NCBI RefSeq assembly: GCF_004331955.1
Contig: NZ_CP036532.1
Coordinates: 2,542,001 to 2,606,000, forward strand
DNA from: Roseitalea porphyridii
Lineage (GTDB): Bacteria > Pseudomonadota > Alphaproteobacteria > Rhizobiales > Rhizobiaceae
Direction of reading: 5' to 3'
DNA: 64,000 nucleotides
Position 1 is the stretch's first letter. Each line of letters starts with the position of its first letter. Below the pieces are notes generated by a model. The model saw only the letters and a program-made list of their open reading frames with translations, did no database searches and was not told the origin of the DNA. Below, piece after piece: positions 42,223 to 50,487 of this stretch. The position numbers were made by a program, and so were the translations under genes.

Positions 42223-43182
42223 ATGGCACGTACCGTCGTCGCTTCGGCGACCAAGGAAATCATTATCGGATTCGATCAGCCCTTCTGCGTGATCGGCGAA
42301 CGCATCAACCCGACGGGCCGCAAGAAGCTGGCCGCCGAGATGGTCGAGGGCAATTTCGAGACCGTCAAGAAGGACGCGCTCGAACAGGTCGCCGCCGGCG
42401 CAACCATGCTCGACGTCAATGCGGGCGTGACCGCGGTCAATCCCAACGAGACCGAGCCGCCGCTTCTGGTCAAGACGCTGGAGATGGTCCAGGACCTGGT
42501 CGACGTGCCGCTGTCGATCGACTCCTCGGTGACACCGGCGATCGAGGCCGGGTTGAAGGTCGCCAAGGGCCGCCCGCTGGTCAATTCGGTGACCGGCGAG
42601 GAGGAGAAGCTCGAAGCGATCCTGCCGCTGATCAAGAAGTATGACGTGCCGGTCGTCGCCATCTCCAACGACGAGACCGGCATTTCCGAGGACCCGGACG
42701 TGCGCTTCGCGGTGGCCAAGAAGATCGTCGAGCGCGCCGCCGATTACGGCATTCCCGCGCACGACATCGTGGTCGATCCGCTGGTCATGCCGATCGGCGC
42801 GATGGGCACCGCCGGCCAGCAGGTGTTCCGCCTCCTGCGCCGCCTGCGCGAGGAACTGGGCGTCAACACGACCTGCGGTCTGTCCAATGTCTCCTTCGGC
42901 CTGCCGCACCGGCACGGCATCAACGCCGCCTTCATCCCGATGGTCATCGCCTCGGGCATGACGAGCGCGATCATGAACCCCTGCCGGCCGCAGGAAATGG
43001 AGATGGTGCGCGCCGCCAACGTGCTGGCCGGGAACGATGCCGACTGCACCAACTGGATCATGACCTATCGCGATCACGCACCCGCCGCCGCCAACGCCAA
43101 TGCCGGCGCGGCCCCGGCGCCCCCCGCCGCATCCTCGGGCGGCCGCCGCAGAGGCGGCCGCGCCGCGCGGGCACGGGGATAG
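42223..43182 (+). CDS. Methyltetrahydrofolate:corrinoid methyltransferase (pterin-binding)
   Basis: 319 residues. Pterin-binding TIM barrel: FCVIGERINPTGRKKLAAEM, ATMLDVNAGVTAVNPNET, PLSIDSSVTPAIEAGLKV, LVNSVTGEEEKLEAI, VAISNDETGISED, VDPLVMPIGAMGT, TTCGLSNVSFGLPHRHGINAAF, as in AcsE/MtgA and the folate domain of MetH. The C-terminal 40 residues are Ala/Pro/Arg-rich. Moves methyl between the corrinoid protein and tetrahydrofolate. It follows metF by 28 bp. Confidence 0.93.
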   Translation: MARTVVASATKEIIIGFDQPFCVIGERINPTGRKKLAAEMVEGNFETVKKDALEQVAAGATMLDVNAGVTAVNPNETEPPLLVKTLEMVQDLVDVPLSIDSSVTPAIEAGLKVAKGRPLVNSVTGEEEKLEAILPLIKKYDVPVVAISNDETGISEDPDVRFAVAKKIVERAADYGIPAHDIVVDPLVMPIGAMGTAGQQVFRLLRRLREELGVNTTCGLSNVSFGLPHRHGINAAFIPMVIASGMTSAIMNPCRPQEMEMVRAANVLAGNDADCTNWIMTYRDHAPAAANANAGAAPAPPAASSGGRRRGGRAARARG

Positions 43183-43192
43183 CGCCCCGGAT

Positions 43193-43250
43193 TTCCCTCG
43201 TCCTTCGAGGCTCGTGGCTAACGCCACTCGCACCTCAGGATGAGGGAAAC
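43193..43250. repeat. Palindromic repeat (inverted copy) after the methyltransferase gene
   Basis: TTTCCCTCGTCCTTCGAGGC on the left pairs with CCTCAGGATGAGGGAAA on the right around a GTGGCTAACGCCAC hairpin. May end the metF-methyltransferase transcript. Confidence 0.8.
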
Positions 43251-43319
43251 GAGATCGCTGTTTCACCGGCACGCCATCTTGAGGAACAAAGATCGACGTA
43301 GCAACACCATGCCTCGCGG

Positions 43320-43395
43320 GCGAGGGAAGTGAATCGGCGGCTGGCCCGCACCCTCATCCTGAGGTGCGAGCGTAGCGAGCCTCGAAGGACGAGGG
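43320..43395. repeat. 76-bp direct repeat, left copy, flanking the GIY-YIG gene
   Basis: GCGAGGGAAGTGAATCGGCG, then GCTGGCCCGC and the CTCATCCTGAGGTGCGAGCG / CCTCGAAGGACGAGGG palindromic unit. Differs from the right copy at only about half a dozen positions. Confidence 0.85.
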
Positions 43396-43406
43396 GGCGG
43401 CGGCAG

Positions 43407-43706
43407 TCAGTCCGAGGTCAGATGCCCGCGCCGCGACAATTGGGGAAGGTCTTCGTAATGCAAACCGATCAGCGCCTCCTTCTTGCGCCGCGACCAGCCC
43501 TTGATCTGCTTTTCCCGCGCGATCCCATCCAGCAGACGGTCGTAGGTTTCGGTGAAGACGAGCGTGACGGGTCTTCGCTTGGCCGTATAGCTTCCAACAT
43601 CTGGAAGGTTGTTATGTTCCCATACACGAGCCTCAATTGGCTGCCTGGTGAGGCCGGTGTAGTAGGAACCGTCCGAGCAGCGGACGATGTAGACCGTCGC
43701 TTGCAT
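43407..43706 (-). CDS. GIY-YIG nuclease family protein
   Basis: 99 residues: ATVYIVRCSDGSYYTGLTRQPIEARVWEHNN is the GIY-YIG core (YIV...YTG, with Arg and His of the active site), then FTETYDRLLDGIAREKQIKGWSRRKKEALI. Small stand-alone UvrC/YhbQ-type nuclease domain. Palindromic repeats stand on both sides and a 76-bp direct repeat brackets the gene, so the cassette looks mobile. It interrupts the methyl-transfer gene cluster on the opposite strand. Confidence 0.88.
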   Translation of the reverse strand: MQATVYIVRCSDGSYYTGLTRQPIEARVWEHNNLPDVGSYTAKRRPVTLVFTETYDRLLDGIAREKQIKGWSRRKKEALIGLHYEDLPQLSRRGHLTSD

Positions 43707-43712
43707 GCTCGT

Positions 43713-43768
43713 CTTTCCCCTCGCCCTTCGAGGCTCGCTGCGCTCGCACCTCAGGATGAGGGGAAAGA
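43713..43768. repeat. Palindromic repeat (inverted copy) upstream of the GIY-YIG gene
   Basis: CTTTCCCCTCGCCCTTCGAG pairs with CTCAGGATGAGGGGAAAG around GCTCGCTGCGCTCGC; it overlaps the ribosome-binding region of the GIY-YIG gene. Confidence 0.8.
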
Positions 43769-43840
43769 CCGACAGCGGTCAATCCCGCCTCGTTTGCGGT
43801 CGGAATCTGCCATGTCGCACGGAGCGGCGGGTGCGCGCGC

Positions 43841-43920
43841 GCACCCTCATCCTGAGGTGCGAGCGCAGCGAGCCTGGACCCACCCCCATCCTCAGGTGCG
43901 GGCGGACCGTGCCTTGAGGA
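43841..43920. repeat. Palindromic repeat plus a truncated copy
   Basis: CACCCTCATCCTGAGGTGCG followed by AGCGCAGCGAGCCTGGACC, then a partial CCCATCCTCAGGTGCGGG unit and CTTGAGGA. Degenerate neighbour of the right direct repeat. Confidence 0.7.
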
Positions 43921-43996
43921 GCGAGGGAGATGAATCGGTGGCTGGCCCGCACCCTCATCCTGAGGTGCGAGCGCAGCGAGCTTCGAAGGGCGAGGG
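43921..43996. repeat. 76-bp direct repeat, right copy, flanking the GIY-YIG gene
   Basis: GCGAGGGAGATGAATCGGTG, GCTGGCCCGC and the full CTCATCCTGAGGTGCGAGCG / CTTCGAAGGGCGAGGG unit. It ends about 20 bp before the RACo-type gene and probably carries part of that gene's leader. Confidence 0.85.
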
Positions 43997-44017
43997 TGCG
44001 GCAAGGGAACCAGACGA

Positions 44018-46060
44018 ATGAGCCAAAACCCCCTCGTCCTGTTCATGCCTTCGGGCCGGCGCGGACGGTTTCCGGTCGGAACGCCGGTGCTCGACGCCGC
44101 GCGCGAACTGGGCGTCTATGTCGAAAGCGTGTGCGGCGGGCGCGGCATTTGCGGGCGCTGCCAGGTGGAAGTGGCCGAAGGCCAATTCGCCAAGCACGGC
44201 ATCACCTCGTCGAACGACCACATCTCCGCGTTCGGCCCAAAGGAACAGCGCTACGCCGAAAAGCGCGATCTGAAGCCCGGCCGGCGCCTGTCCTGCTCGG
44301 CGACGGTCCAGGGCGATCTGGTCATCGACGTGCCCGCCGACGCGCAGGTCAACACCCAGATCGTCCGCAAGGCCGCCGACACCAAGGTCTTCCCGCGCAA
44401 TCCGGCGCTGAACATGTGCTATGTCGAGCTCGAAGAGCCCGACATGCACAAGCCGCTCGGCGATCTCGACCGGCTGTTCGCCGCGCTGCGCGCCGAATGG
44501 GGCTTTGGCGAACTGTCGGCCGATCCGCACCTTCTGCCGCAGGTGCAGGCGATCCTGCGCCAGGGCCAGTGGGCGGTCACGGCCGCGGTGCATCAGCCCG
44601 ACACGGAAGGCCCCGCAACGCTCGTCGCGCTCTATCCGGGCCTGAAGAACGAGGCCTACGGCATCGCCTGCGACATCGGCTCGACGACCATCGCGCTGCA
44701 TCTGGTCTCGCTCCTGTCCGGGCTGACGATCGCCTCGGCCGGCGCGTCCAACCCGCAGATCCGCTTCGGCGAGGATCTGATGAGCCGGGTCTCCTACGTG
44801 ATGATGAACCCGGACGGTCGCGAAGGCATGACCGAAGCCGTGCGCGAGGCGATCAACTCGCTGATCGGCGAGGTCGCCGAAACCGCCGGCATCGACCGGC
44901 GCGACATTCTCGATGCCGTCTTCGTCGGCAATCCGATCATGCACCATCTGTTCCTCGGCATCGATCCGACCGAACTGGGCGGCGCGCCGTTCGCGCTCGC
45001 CGTCTCGGGCGCCGTCGCGATGCCGGCCCGGGCGAACGGGCTCGATCTGAACGAGGGCGCCCGGCTCTACATGCTGCCCTGCATCGCCGGCCATGTCGGC
45101 GCGGACGCGGCCGCCGCGACGCTTGCCGAAGGCCCGCACCGGTCGGACGACATCATGCTCCTGGTCGATGTCGGCACCAATGCCGAGATCGTGCTGGGCA
45201 ACAAGGACCATGTCGTCGCCGCCTCCTCGCCCACAGGCCCCGCCTTCGAGGGTGCGGAAATCTCGTCCGGGCAGCGCGCAGCCAACGGCGCGATCGAGCG
45301 CGTGCGAATCGACCCGGTCACGCTCGAGCCGCGCTTCAAGGTGATCGGCATCGATGTGTGGTCAGACGAGCCGGGCTTCGCCGAAAAGGCCGAGACGGTC
45401 GGCGTCACCGGCATTTGCGGCTCGGGCATCATCGAGGTCGTCGCCGAGATGTTCCTCGCCCGCATCGCGTCCGAGGACGGCGTGATCGACGGCGCGCTGG
45501 CGGCGAAATCGCCGCGCATCATCGAAGATGGCCGCACCTTCTCCTACGTGCTGCACGAGGGCAAACAGACGATCACCGTCACCCAGAACGACATCCGCGC
45601 CATCCAGCTCGCCAAGGCCGCGCTCTATGCCGGCATCAAGCTCCTGATGGACAGGATGGGGCTGACGACCGTCGACCGGATCGGCTTTGCCGGCGCGTTC
45701 GGCAGCTTCATCGATCCCAAATACGCCATGGTGCTCGGTCTCATCCCCGACTGCGACCTCGAAAACGTCAAGGCGGTCGGCAACGCGGCCGGCACCGGCG
45801 CGCGCATGGCGCTGATCAACCGCGACTATCGCCGCGAGATCGAACGGACTGTGCGCCGGATCGAGAAGGTCGAAACGGCGCTCGAGGCGAAGTTCCAGGA
45901 CCATTTCGTCGCCGCCATGGCCATGCCCAACAAGGAAGACGAATTTCCAAGGCTGGCAAAGGCCGTCAGCCTGCCGCCGCGCAAGCCGCGCCCGGCCAAC
46001 GATGCCGGCGACGGAACCGCGCCCAGACGCCGCCGCGGGGGCCGGCGCGGCCGGGGGTGA
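44018..46060 (+). CDS. RACo-type corrinoid reactivator (ferredoxin domain plus ASKHA ATPase, DUF4445)
   Basis: 680 residues. N-terminal 2Fe-2S ferredoxin domain with VCGGRGICGRCQVEV (Cys39, Cys45, Cys48) and Cys90 in RRLSCSATV. A linker follows, then an ASKHA ATPase: GIACDIGSTTIALHLVSL, ASAGASNPQIRFGEDLMSRV, VFVGNPIMHHLFLGIDP, LMLLVDVGTNAEIVLGN-like and GICGSGIIEVVAEMFL. RACo/RamA proteins reduce Co(II) corrinoid back to Co(I) with ATP. The C-terminal 40 residues are basic. Repairs the corrinoid protein encoded at the other end of the cluster. Start after GGGAACC. Confidence 0.93.
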   Translation: MSQNPLVLFMPSGRRGRFPVGTPVLDAARELGVYVESVCGGRGICGRCQVEVAEGQFAKHGITSSNDHISAFGPKEQRYAEKRDLKPGRRLSCSATVQGDLVIDVPADAQVNTQIVRKAADTKVFPRNPALNMCYVELEEPDMHKPLGDLDRLFAALRAEWGFGELSADPHLLPQVQAILRQGQWAVTAAVHQPDTEGPATLVALYPGLKNEAYGIACDIGSTTIALHLVSLLSGLTIASAGASNPQIRFGEDLMSRVSYVMMNPDGREGMTEAVREAINSLIGEVAETAGIDRRDILDAVFVGNPIMHHLFLGIDPTELGGAPFALAVSGAVAMPARANGLDLNEGARLYMLPCIAGHVGADAAAATLAEGPHRSDDIMLLVDVGTNAEIVLGNKDHVVAASSPTGPAFEGAEISSGQRAANGAIERVRIDPVTLEPRFKVIGIDVWSDEPGFAEKAETVGVTGICGSGIIEVVAEMFLARIASEDGVIDGALAAKSPRIIEDGRTFSYVLHEGKQTITVTQNDIRAIQLAKAALYAGIKLLMDRMGLTTVDRIGFAGAFGSFIDPKYAMVLGLIPDCDLENVKAVGNAAGTGARMALINRDYRREIERTVRRIEKVETALEAKFQDHFVAAMAMPNKEDEFPRLAKAVSLPPRKPRPANDAGDGTAPRRRRGGRRGRG

Positions 46061-46107
46061 AGGCGCATCTTTGCAGCGCGGTGCTTGCCGGCTAGGCTTT
46101 CACCTGC

Positions 46108-46389
46108 ATGGCAAGGAAGCTGATCCGTTGGAGCCCGGAGAAAGACCGGAACTTGCGCAGTGATCCCGGCAGGCTCGGCATTGGTCTAAGAGATTGTGCC
46201 CGCGTCATCATTGCCGGGCAGATTCTGGCCGATATTCCGAATCCGAACTACCCCAACCAGCGCATGTTCGTCATCGCTATTCGTGACTATGCATTTGCGG
46301 TACCCTATATCGAGGAGAATGGGTCAATATTTCTGAAGACGGCCTTTCCGAGCCGAAAGCTGACGGCGATTTACCTTCGGAGGCAATGA
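46108..46389 (+). CDS. BrnT-like toxin
   Basis: 93 residues: LIRWSPEKDRNLRSDPGRLGIGLRDCARVI, then NQRMFVIAIRDYAFAVPYIEENGSIFLKTAFPSRKLTAIYLRR. The W-S/D-xEK opening and the ..FLKTxxPSRK..YL.. end are those of the BrnT RNase-toxin group, here in a slightly divergent form. A 4-bp overlap with the downstream small gene gives the usual toxin-antitoxin order for this family. Confidence 0.72.
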   Translation: MARKLIRWSPEKDRNLRSDPGRLGIGLRDCARVIIAGQILADIPNPNYPNQRMFVIAIRDYAFAVPYIEENGSIFLKTAFPSRKLTAIYLRRQ

Positions 46390-46670
46390 TGGGTAACAAA
46401 CCCGAAGTGACCATTTTCGCGGACAAGGAAGAAGAAGAGCTCTATCGCCGGATCGAATCGGACGAGTTCGTACCTGGCCCGAGCCATCTGACCCCCGAAC
46501 GCAAGGCCGAGCTGATGCAGGCGGCCCAGGCGACGTTCGACGAAAGCACGCAGATCACCATCGACATCCGGTTCGGCGATCTGCTCGAGTTGCGCGCGCG
46601 CGCCGAACGCGAGGGCGTCTCCGAACAGGAACTGATCAACGCCATCCTGCACAAGGCGGTCAGCGAATAA
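46386..46670 (+). CDS. BrnA/CopG-like antitoxin
   Basis: 94 residues. The C-terminal half, ITIDIRFGDLLELRARAEREGVSEQELINAILHKAV, is a ribbon-helix-helix DNA-binding domain; the acidic N-terminal part would bind the toxin. Directly overlaps the BrnT-like gene. Autorepressor of the pair by family analogy. Confidence 0.72.
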   Translation: MMGNKPEVTIFADKEEEELYRRIESDEFVPGPSHLTPERKAELMQAAQATFDESTQITIDIRFGDLLELRARAEREGVSEQELINAILHKAVSE

Positions 46671-46706
46671 CTCCGCGCGATCGGGCCGGACCGGTACCGG
46701 CCACCC

Positions 46707-47831
46707 TCACAGATCGGCGTGGAACTCCTCGATCAGGTGGCCGACGACGGCGCGGTTGATCGCGTCGGCATCGTCCGAACCGACCGCCTCGCGCACCGCG
46801 CGCTGGCGCGTCGCGCTGGTGCCACCGGCCACGATCTCGCGCAGCACGTCCAGTTCGCGCATCGAGCCGAGCACCGCCGCATCGGGCGTGACCAGTTCGA
46901 GCAGTTCGTCGAGCAGCGTGCCGAACGGCACCACCTCGCCGCGGCCATAATCGATCAGCCCTTCGGTGATGCCGTAGCGCTGGGCGCGCCATCGGTTCTC
47001 GGAGATCAGGAACCGGTCATAGATGCGCCAGCGCATATTCTGCGACCGCAGCCGCCACAGCATGCGCGTGATCGCCTGCACGAGCGCGGCGATCGCGATG
47101 GCATGACCAAGCCTCGGCGACATGTCGCAGATGCGCGTCTCGAGCGTCGGAAAGCGGGCCGATGGGCGCAGATCCCACCACACCTTTGTGGTGTCCTCGA
47201 TGATCCCGGCATCGATCAGAACGCCGGTCGTGCGTTCATACTCGGCGAAACTGTCGAAATGCGGCGGCAGGCCGGTGCGCGGCAGATTGTCGAACACGCC
47301 CAGCCGATAGGAGGCCAGGCCCGTGTCGTTGCCCTGCCAGAAGGGCGATGACGTCGACAGCGCCAGAAGATGCGGCAGGAAATAGCATTGCTGCGCCATC
47401 AGATCGACGCGCAGCGCGTCGTCGTCGATGCCCACATGCACATGCATGCCGCAGATCAGAAGGCGCCGCGCCGCCGCCGCCATCTCCACGCGCAGATCGT
47501 TGTAGCGATCCTTGTTGGTGTGGTGCTGCTTGTTCCACTCCGCCGACGGATGGCAGGAGACCGCGATCGGCGCGAGGTTGAACTCGGCCGCCCGCTTCGC
47601 CACCGCGCTGCGCAGCCGCCTTAGGTCGTCGCGCGCCTCGGCAATGTCGCGGCAAACGCCCGTGCCCACCTCGATCTGGCATTGCAGATATTCGGGGCTG
47701 ACCTGCGATTGCAGATCGTCCTGCAGCTTCTCCAGAAGCCCGTCCGGCGCTTCCTTGACGGTCAGCGCGTCGGCGTCGACCAGCAGATATTCTTCCTCGA
47801 TCCCGAGCGTGAAGCCTGGCGTTGCCTGCAC
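46707..47831 (-). CDS. Carboxylate-amine ligase, YbdK-type glutamate-cysteine ligase family
   Basis: 374 residues. [21 protein letters not shown] at the N-terminus, then [92 protein letters not shown] define the GCS2 family. Weak gamma-glutamyl-cysteine synthesis is known for some members; physiological role uncertain. Single gene, divergent from the MFS transporter. Confidence 0.9.
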   Translation of the reverse strand: MQATPGFTLGIEEEYLLVDADALTVKEAPDGLLEKLQDDLQSQVSPEYLQCQIEVGTGVCRDIAEARDDLRRLRSAVAKRAAEFNLAPIAVSCHPSAEWNKQHHTNKDRYNDLRVEMAAAARRLLICGMHVHVGIDDDALRVDLMAQQCYFLPHLLALSTSSPFWQGNDTGLASYRLGVFDNLPRTGLPPHFDSFAEYERTTGVLIDAGIIEDTTKVWWDLRPSARFPTLETRICDMSPRLGHAIAIAALVQAITRMLWRLRSQNMRWRIYDRFLISENRWRAQRYGITEGLIDYGRGEVVPFGTLLDELLELVTPDAAVLGSMRELDVLREIVAGGTSATRQRAVREAVGSDDADAINRAVVGHLIEEFHADL

Positions 47832-47974
47832 GGACGGCCCTCCCCTTCAGCGGCACGACAATAGCCGCGCTTTGCGCGTTCGCGAAAGCCCGTGCGGACC
47901 GCATCGCAATATTGAAGCCAACGTTCAGCGAAATTGCATTCCCGCCGCCGCGCCATTTGGCTAAACCGTGCCCG

Positions 47975-49162
47975 ATGACCCGCCCGCCCGTGCCGCCCCT
48001 CGCTCTCGTCTTCGTCCTCTGGCTCGCCGGGCTGGGCGCGGCGGCGCAGTTCGCCAAGATGGCGGTCGTCCTGCCCGAACTGCAGGCCTTCTACGGCGAA
48101 ACCGGCGCCGCCTCGGGCTTTCTGGTCTCGCTGATCTCGCTGATCGGCATCGTGTTCGGCATGATCGCCGGGCTGTTGGCCAACCGCATCGGCCTGCGCC
48201 GCCTCCTGCTGATCGGGCTCGGCCTCGGTGCGTTGGTCTCCTTCGTTCAGGCGTTGATGCCCGCCTTCCCGATGATGCTGACCGTGCGGTTTCTCGAAGG
48301 GCTGTCGCATCTGGCGATCGTCGTCGCCACGCCGACCCTGATCGCGCAGATCGCGCCGCCGCGGCACCAGGGCGCGGCGCTGACCCTTTGGGGCACGTTC
48401 TTCGGCGTCGCGTTCGGCGCGGTCGCTCTGATCGCGCCGGCCCTGCTCGGAGCGGCCGGCCTTTCGGCCCTGTTCGCCGCGCACGGGCTCTACATGCTCG
48501 TCTTCGCCCTGATCGTCGCGGCGCTGGTTCCGACACCGGCTCCGGCCAGACCCGAACAATCGCTGACCGGCTTTGCCGCGATCATCGAGCGGCACAGGGC
48601 GGCCTACTCGAACCCGGCGATCGCCGCCGCCCCGCTCGCCTGGGTCTGCTACACGCTGACCTTCGTGGCGCTGCTGGCCGTCCTGCCGCCGCTGCTCGAC
48701 CCGCGCGAGCGGCTGATCGCGGCGACCTGGATGCCGCTGACCAGCATCATCGCCTCGATGACGCTCGGCGTCGCGCTGCTGCGGCACATCTCGGCGATCG
48801 CGGTCGTGGTCACCGGTTTCGGCTCGGCGCTTGCCGTGTCGGCCCTGTTCTTCCTCACCGGACCCAACCTGTGGGTCGGCATCGCGCTGTTTGCCTGTCT
48901 GGGCCTCGTTCAGGGCGCCAGCTTCGCCGCCGTCCCGCAGCTCAACCCGTCCGACGCCGACCGCGCGCTCGCCAATGGCGGGCTCGCCCAGATGGGCAAT
49001 CTGGGCAACACGGTCGGCACGCCGCTGATGGTGGCGATCTTCGCGGCGACCGGCTTTGTTGGCCTGCCGGTGCTCTTGATGTGCTGCTACGTCGCCGCGA
49101 TCGCGATCCACTTCGCCTTCGCCCGCATGCGCGCCGCATCGGTCTCCGCGCCAGCCGGTTAA
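47975..49162 (+). CDS. MFS transporter
   Basis: 395 residues, twelve predicted helices. The loop LLANRIGLRRLLLIGL between helices 2 and 3 is the MFS A-motif variant. FLEGLSHLAIVVATPTLIAQIAPPRHQGAAL and GGLAQMGNLGNTVGTPLM are further MFS-like parts. The start follows the short gap from the YbdK-like gene and omits 51 unsupported residues. Substrate not predictable. Confidence 0.85.
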   Translation: MTRPPVPPLALVFVLWLAGLGAAAQFAKMAVVLPELQAFYGETGAASGFLVSLISLIGIVFGMIAGLLANRIGLRRLLLIGLGLGALVSFVQALMPAFPMMLTVRFLEGLSHLAIVVATPTLIAQIAPPRHQGAALTLWGTFFGVAFGAVALIAPALLGAAGLSALFAAHGLYMLVFALIVAALVPTPAPARPEQSLTGFAAIIERHRAAYSNPAIAAAPLAWVCYTLTFVALLAVLPPLLDPRERLIAATWMPLTSIIASMTLGVALLRHISAIAVVVTGFGSALAVSALFFLTGPNLWVGIALFACLGLVQGASFAAVPQLNPSDADRALANGGLAQMGNLGNTVGTPLMVAIFAATGFVGLPVLLMCCYVAAIAIHFAFARMRAASVSAPAG

Positions 49163-49438
49163 CCGTGCCTTAACCGTTCCCGCACGCCGCCGCGACCATG
49201 GCGCAAATTTCATAGCGCGAGGCGCTTTTATCATCGCATTTCGGCCACCAAGCACCCATATGCGGGATCATGAGCCGCCCTAACGGGGATCGGCGAATCG
49301 GATGATCCCAAGCGTCCGATAGCCGTCCTGATAATAGCCGGCGGGTTCCCGCCAAACGACGGGTCCAAACCGTCGTCGGAACCGACCGGTCGCGCAAAGG
49401 CTGCTCCGTGTGAAATGGCAAGCGCATGGAGTGATGAT

Positions 49439-49600
49439 ATGACCATTTTCGCTAAGTTCTTCACGGTTGGCACCAAGGCCGCCTACGCACCGACCAGCGG
49501 CGCGAACCTGACGACCGCGTTCGCTCGCGATCGCCTGTCGCGCACCATGCCCGGCGAAACCGGCGCCCGCGCCGGCTCGCGCTACGGCCTTTTCGTCTGA
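49439..49600 (+). CDS. Possible small protein of unknown function
   Basis: 53 codons from MTIFAKFFTVGTKAAYAP to RYGLFV, preceded by GGAG at a good distance. No family recognised; no membrane helix. The 276-bp upstream stretch has two small hairpins (GCGGG..CCCGC and ACGACGG..CCGTCGT near 49340-49380) and an AT-richer patch compatible with a promoter. Confidence 0.4.
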   Translation: MTIFAKFFTVGTKAAYAPTSGANLTTAFARDRLSRTMPGETGARAGSRYGLFV

Positions 49601-49675
49601 GGTCGGCTCGTTGGCCCGAAATGACCGGCCGCGTCCGGCTTGACGCGGCCGGCTTCGGCGTGCCCGCATGCGCCG

Positions 49676-50392
49676 ATGGTCAAGGCGGCTCTCTTCGACG
49701 TGTACGGCACCTGCGTTGACTGGCACGGCGGCATGCGCCGCGCCGCCTCCGCGATGCTCGCCGAAAAACGGCTCGATCCGTCGCTCGGGACCGACATCGC
49801 CGAGGGCTGGCGGCATCGCTACCAGCCGGCCATGGAGCGCGTGCGCTCGGGCGCCGAACCCTATCGCCCGCTCGATTCGCTGCAACTCGAAACGCTCGCC
49901 GACGTGCTCGACGCGCTGGACCTTTCGCACCATTTTGGCGCGGCCGACCGCGCACGGCTGAACGCGGCGTGGGACGCCCTGCCCGCCTGGCCCGACACGA
50001 CCGCAACCCTTCAATCGCTCAAAGCCGCCATGCCGGTCGCCGCCTGCTCGAACGGCTCGGTCGCGATGATGGAACGGCTTGCCGCCCACGCCGGCCTGCC
50101 CTGGACGATGCTCTGCGGCGCGGAACTGGCGCGCAATTTCAAGCCGGAGCCCGAGGTCTACCTCAAATCCTGCGCCGCGCTCGGCCAAATTCCGGCCGAA
50201 GTGATCATGATCGCCTGCCATCCCGACGATCTCGATGCGGCCGCCGCCTGCGGGCTCCGGACCGGCTACGTGCCCCGCCCGGACGAATGGGGCACGGCCT
50301 CGGTCGCGCCCGATCCCGATCCGCAGCGGTTCGACCTTCACGCCGCCACGCTCGGCGAACTGGTTGGGCAAATCGTTTCCCGCGCGCACTGA
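49676..50392 (+). CDS. Haloacid-dehalogenase type II-like HAD hydrolase
   Basis: 238 residues. Motif I LFDVYGTCVDW (nucleophile Asp), motif II ACSNGS, Lys in NFKPEPEVYL, and HPDDLDAAAACGLRTGYV (motif IV region) give the order of L-2-haloacid dehalogenases. PYRPLDSLQLETLADVL is the cap helix. Hydrolytic dehalogenation of 2-haloacids is the family activity, but many members act on other substrates. Start at MVKAALFDVYG. Confidence 0.82.
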   Translation: MVKAALFDVYGTCVDWHGGMRRAASAMLAEKRLDPSLGTDIAEGWRHRYQPAMERVRSGAEPYRPLDSLQLETLADVLDALDLSHHFGAADRARLNAAWDALPAWPDTTATLQSLKAAMPVAACSNGSVAMMERLAAHAGLPWTMLCGAELARNFKPEPEVYLKSCAALGQIPAEVIMIACHPDDLDAAAACGLRTGYVPRPDEWGTASVAPDPDPQRFDLHAATLGELVGQIVSRAH

Positions 50393-50487
50393 AATGCCTT
50401 GCGCCTCCGTCCGCGCGCTGATTGGGTGACAGCCCTGTGACATAGTCCAGGCGCGCTGCGGCGCGCGGCCTTGATGGGAGTTGGGGT

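Noticed and set aside
43193-43996. CRISPR array
   Set aside because: Repeats are irregularly spaced, in both orientations and palindromic, with a gene between; no regular spacers and no cas genes.
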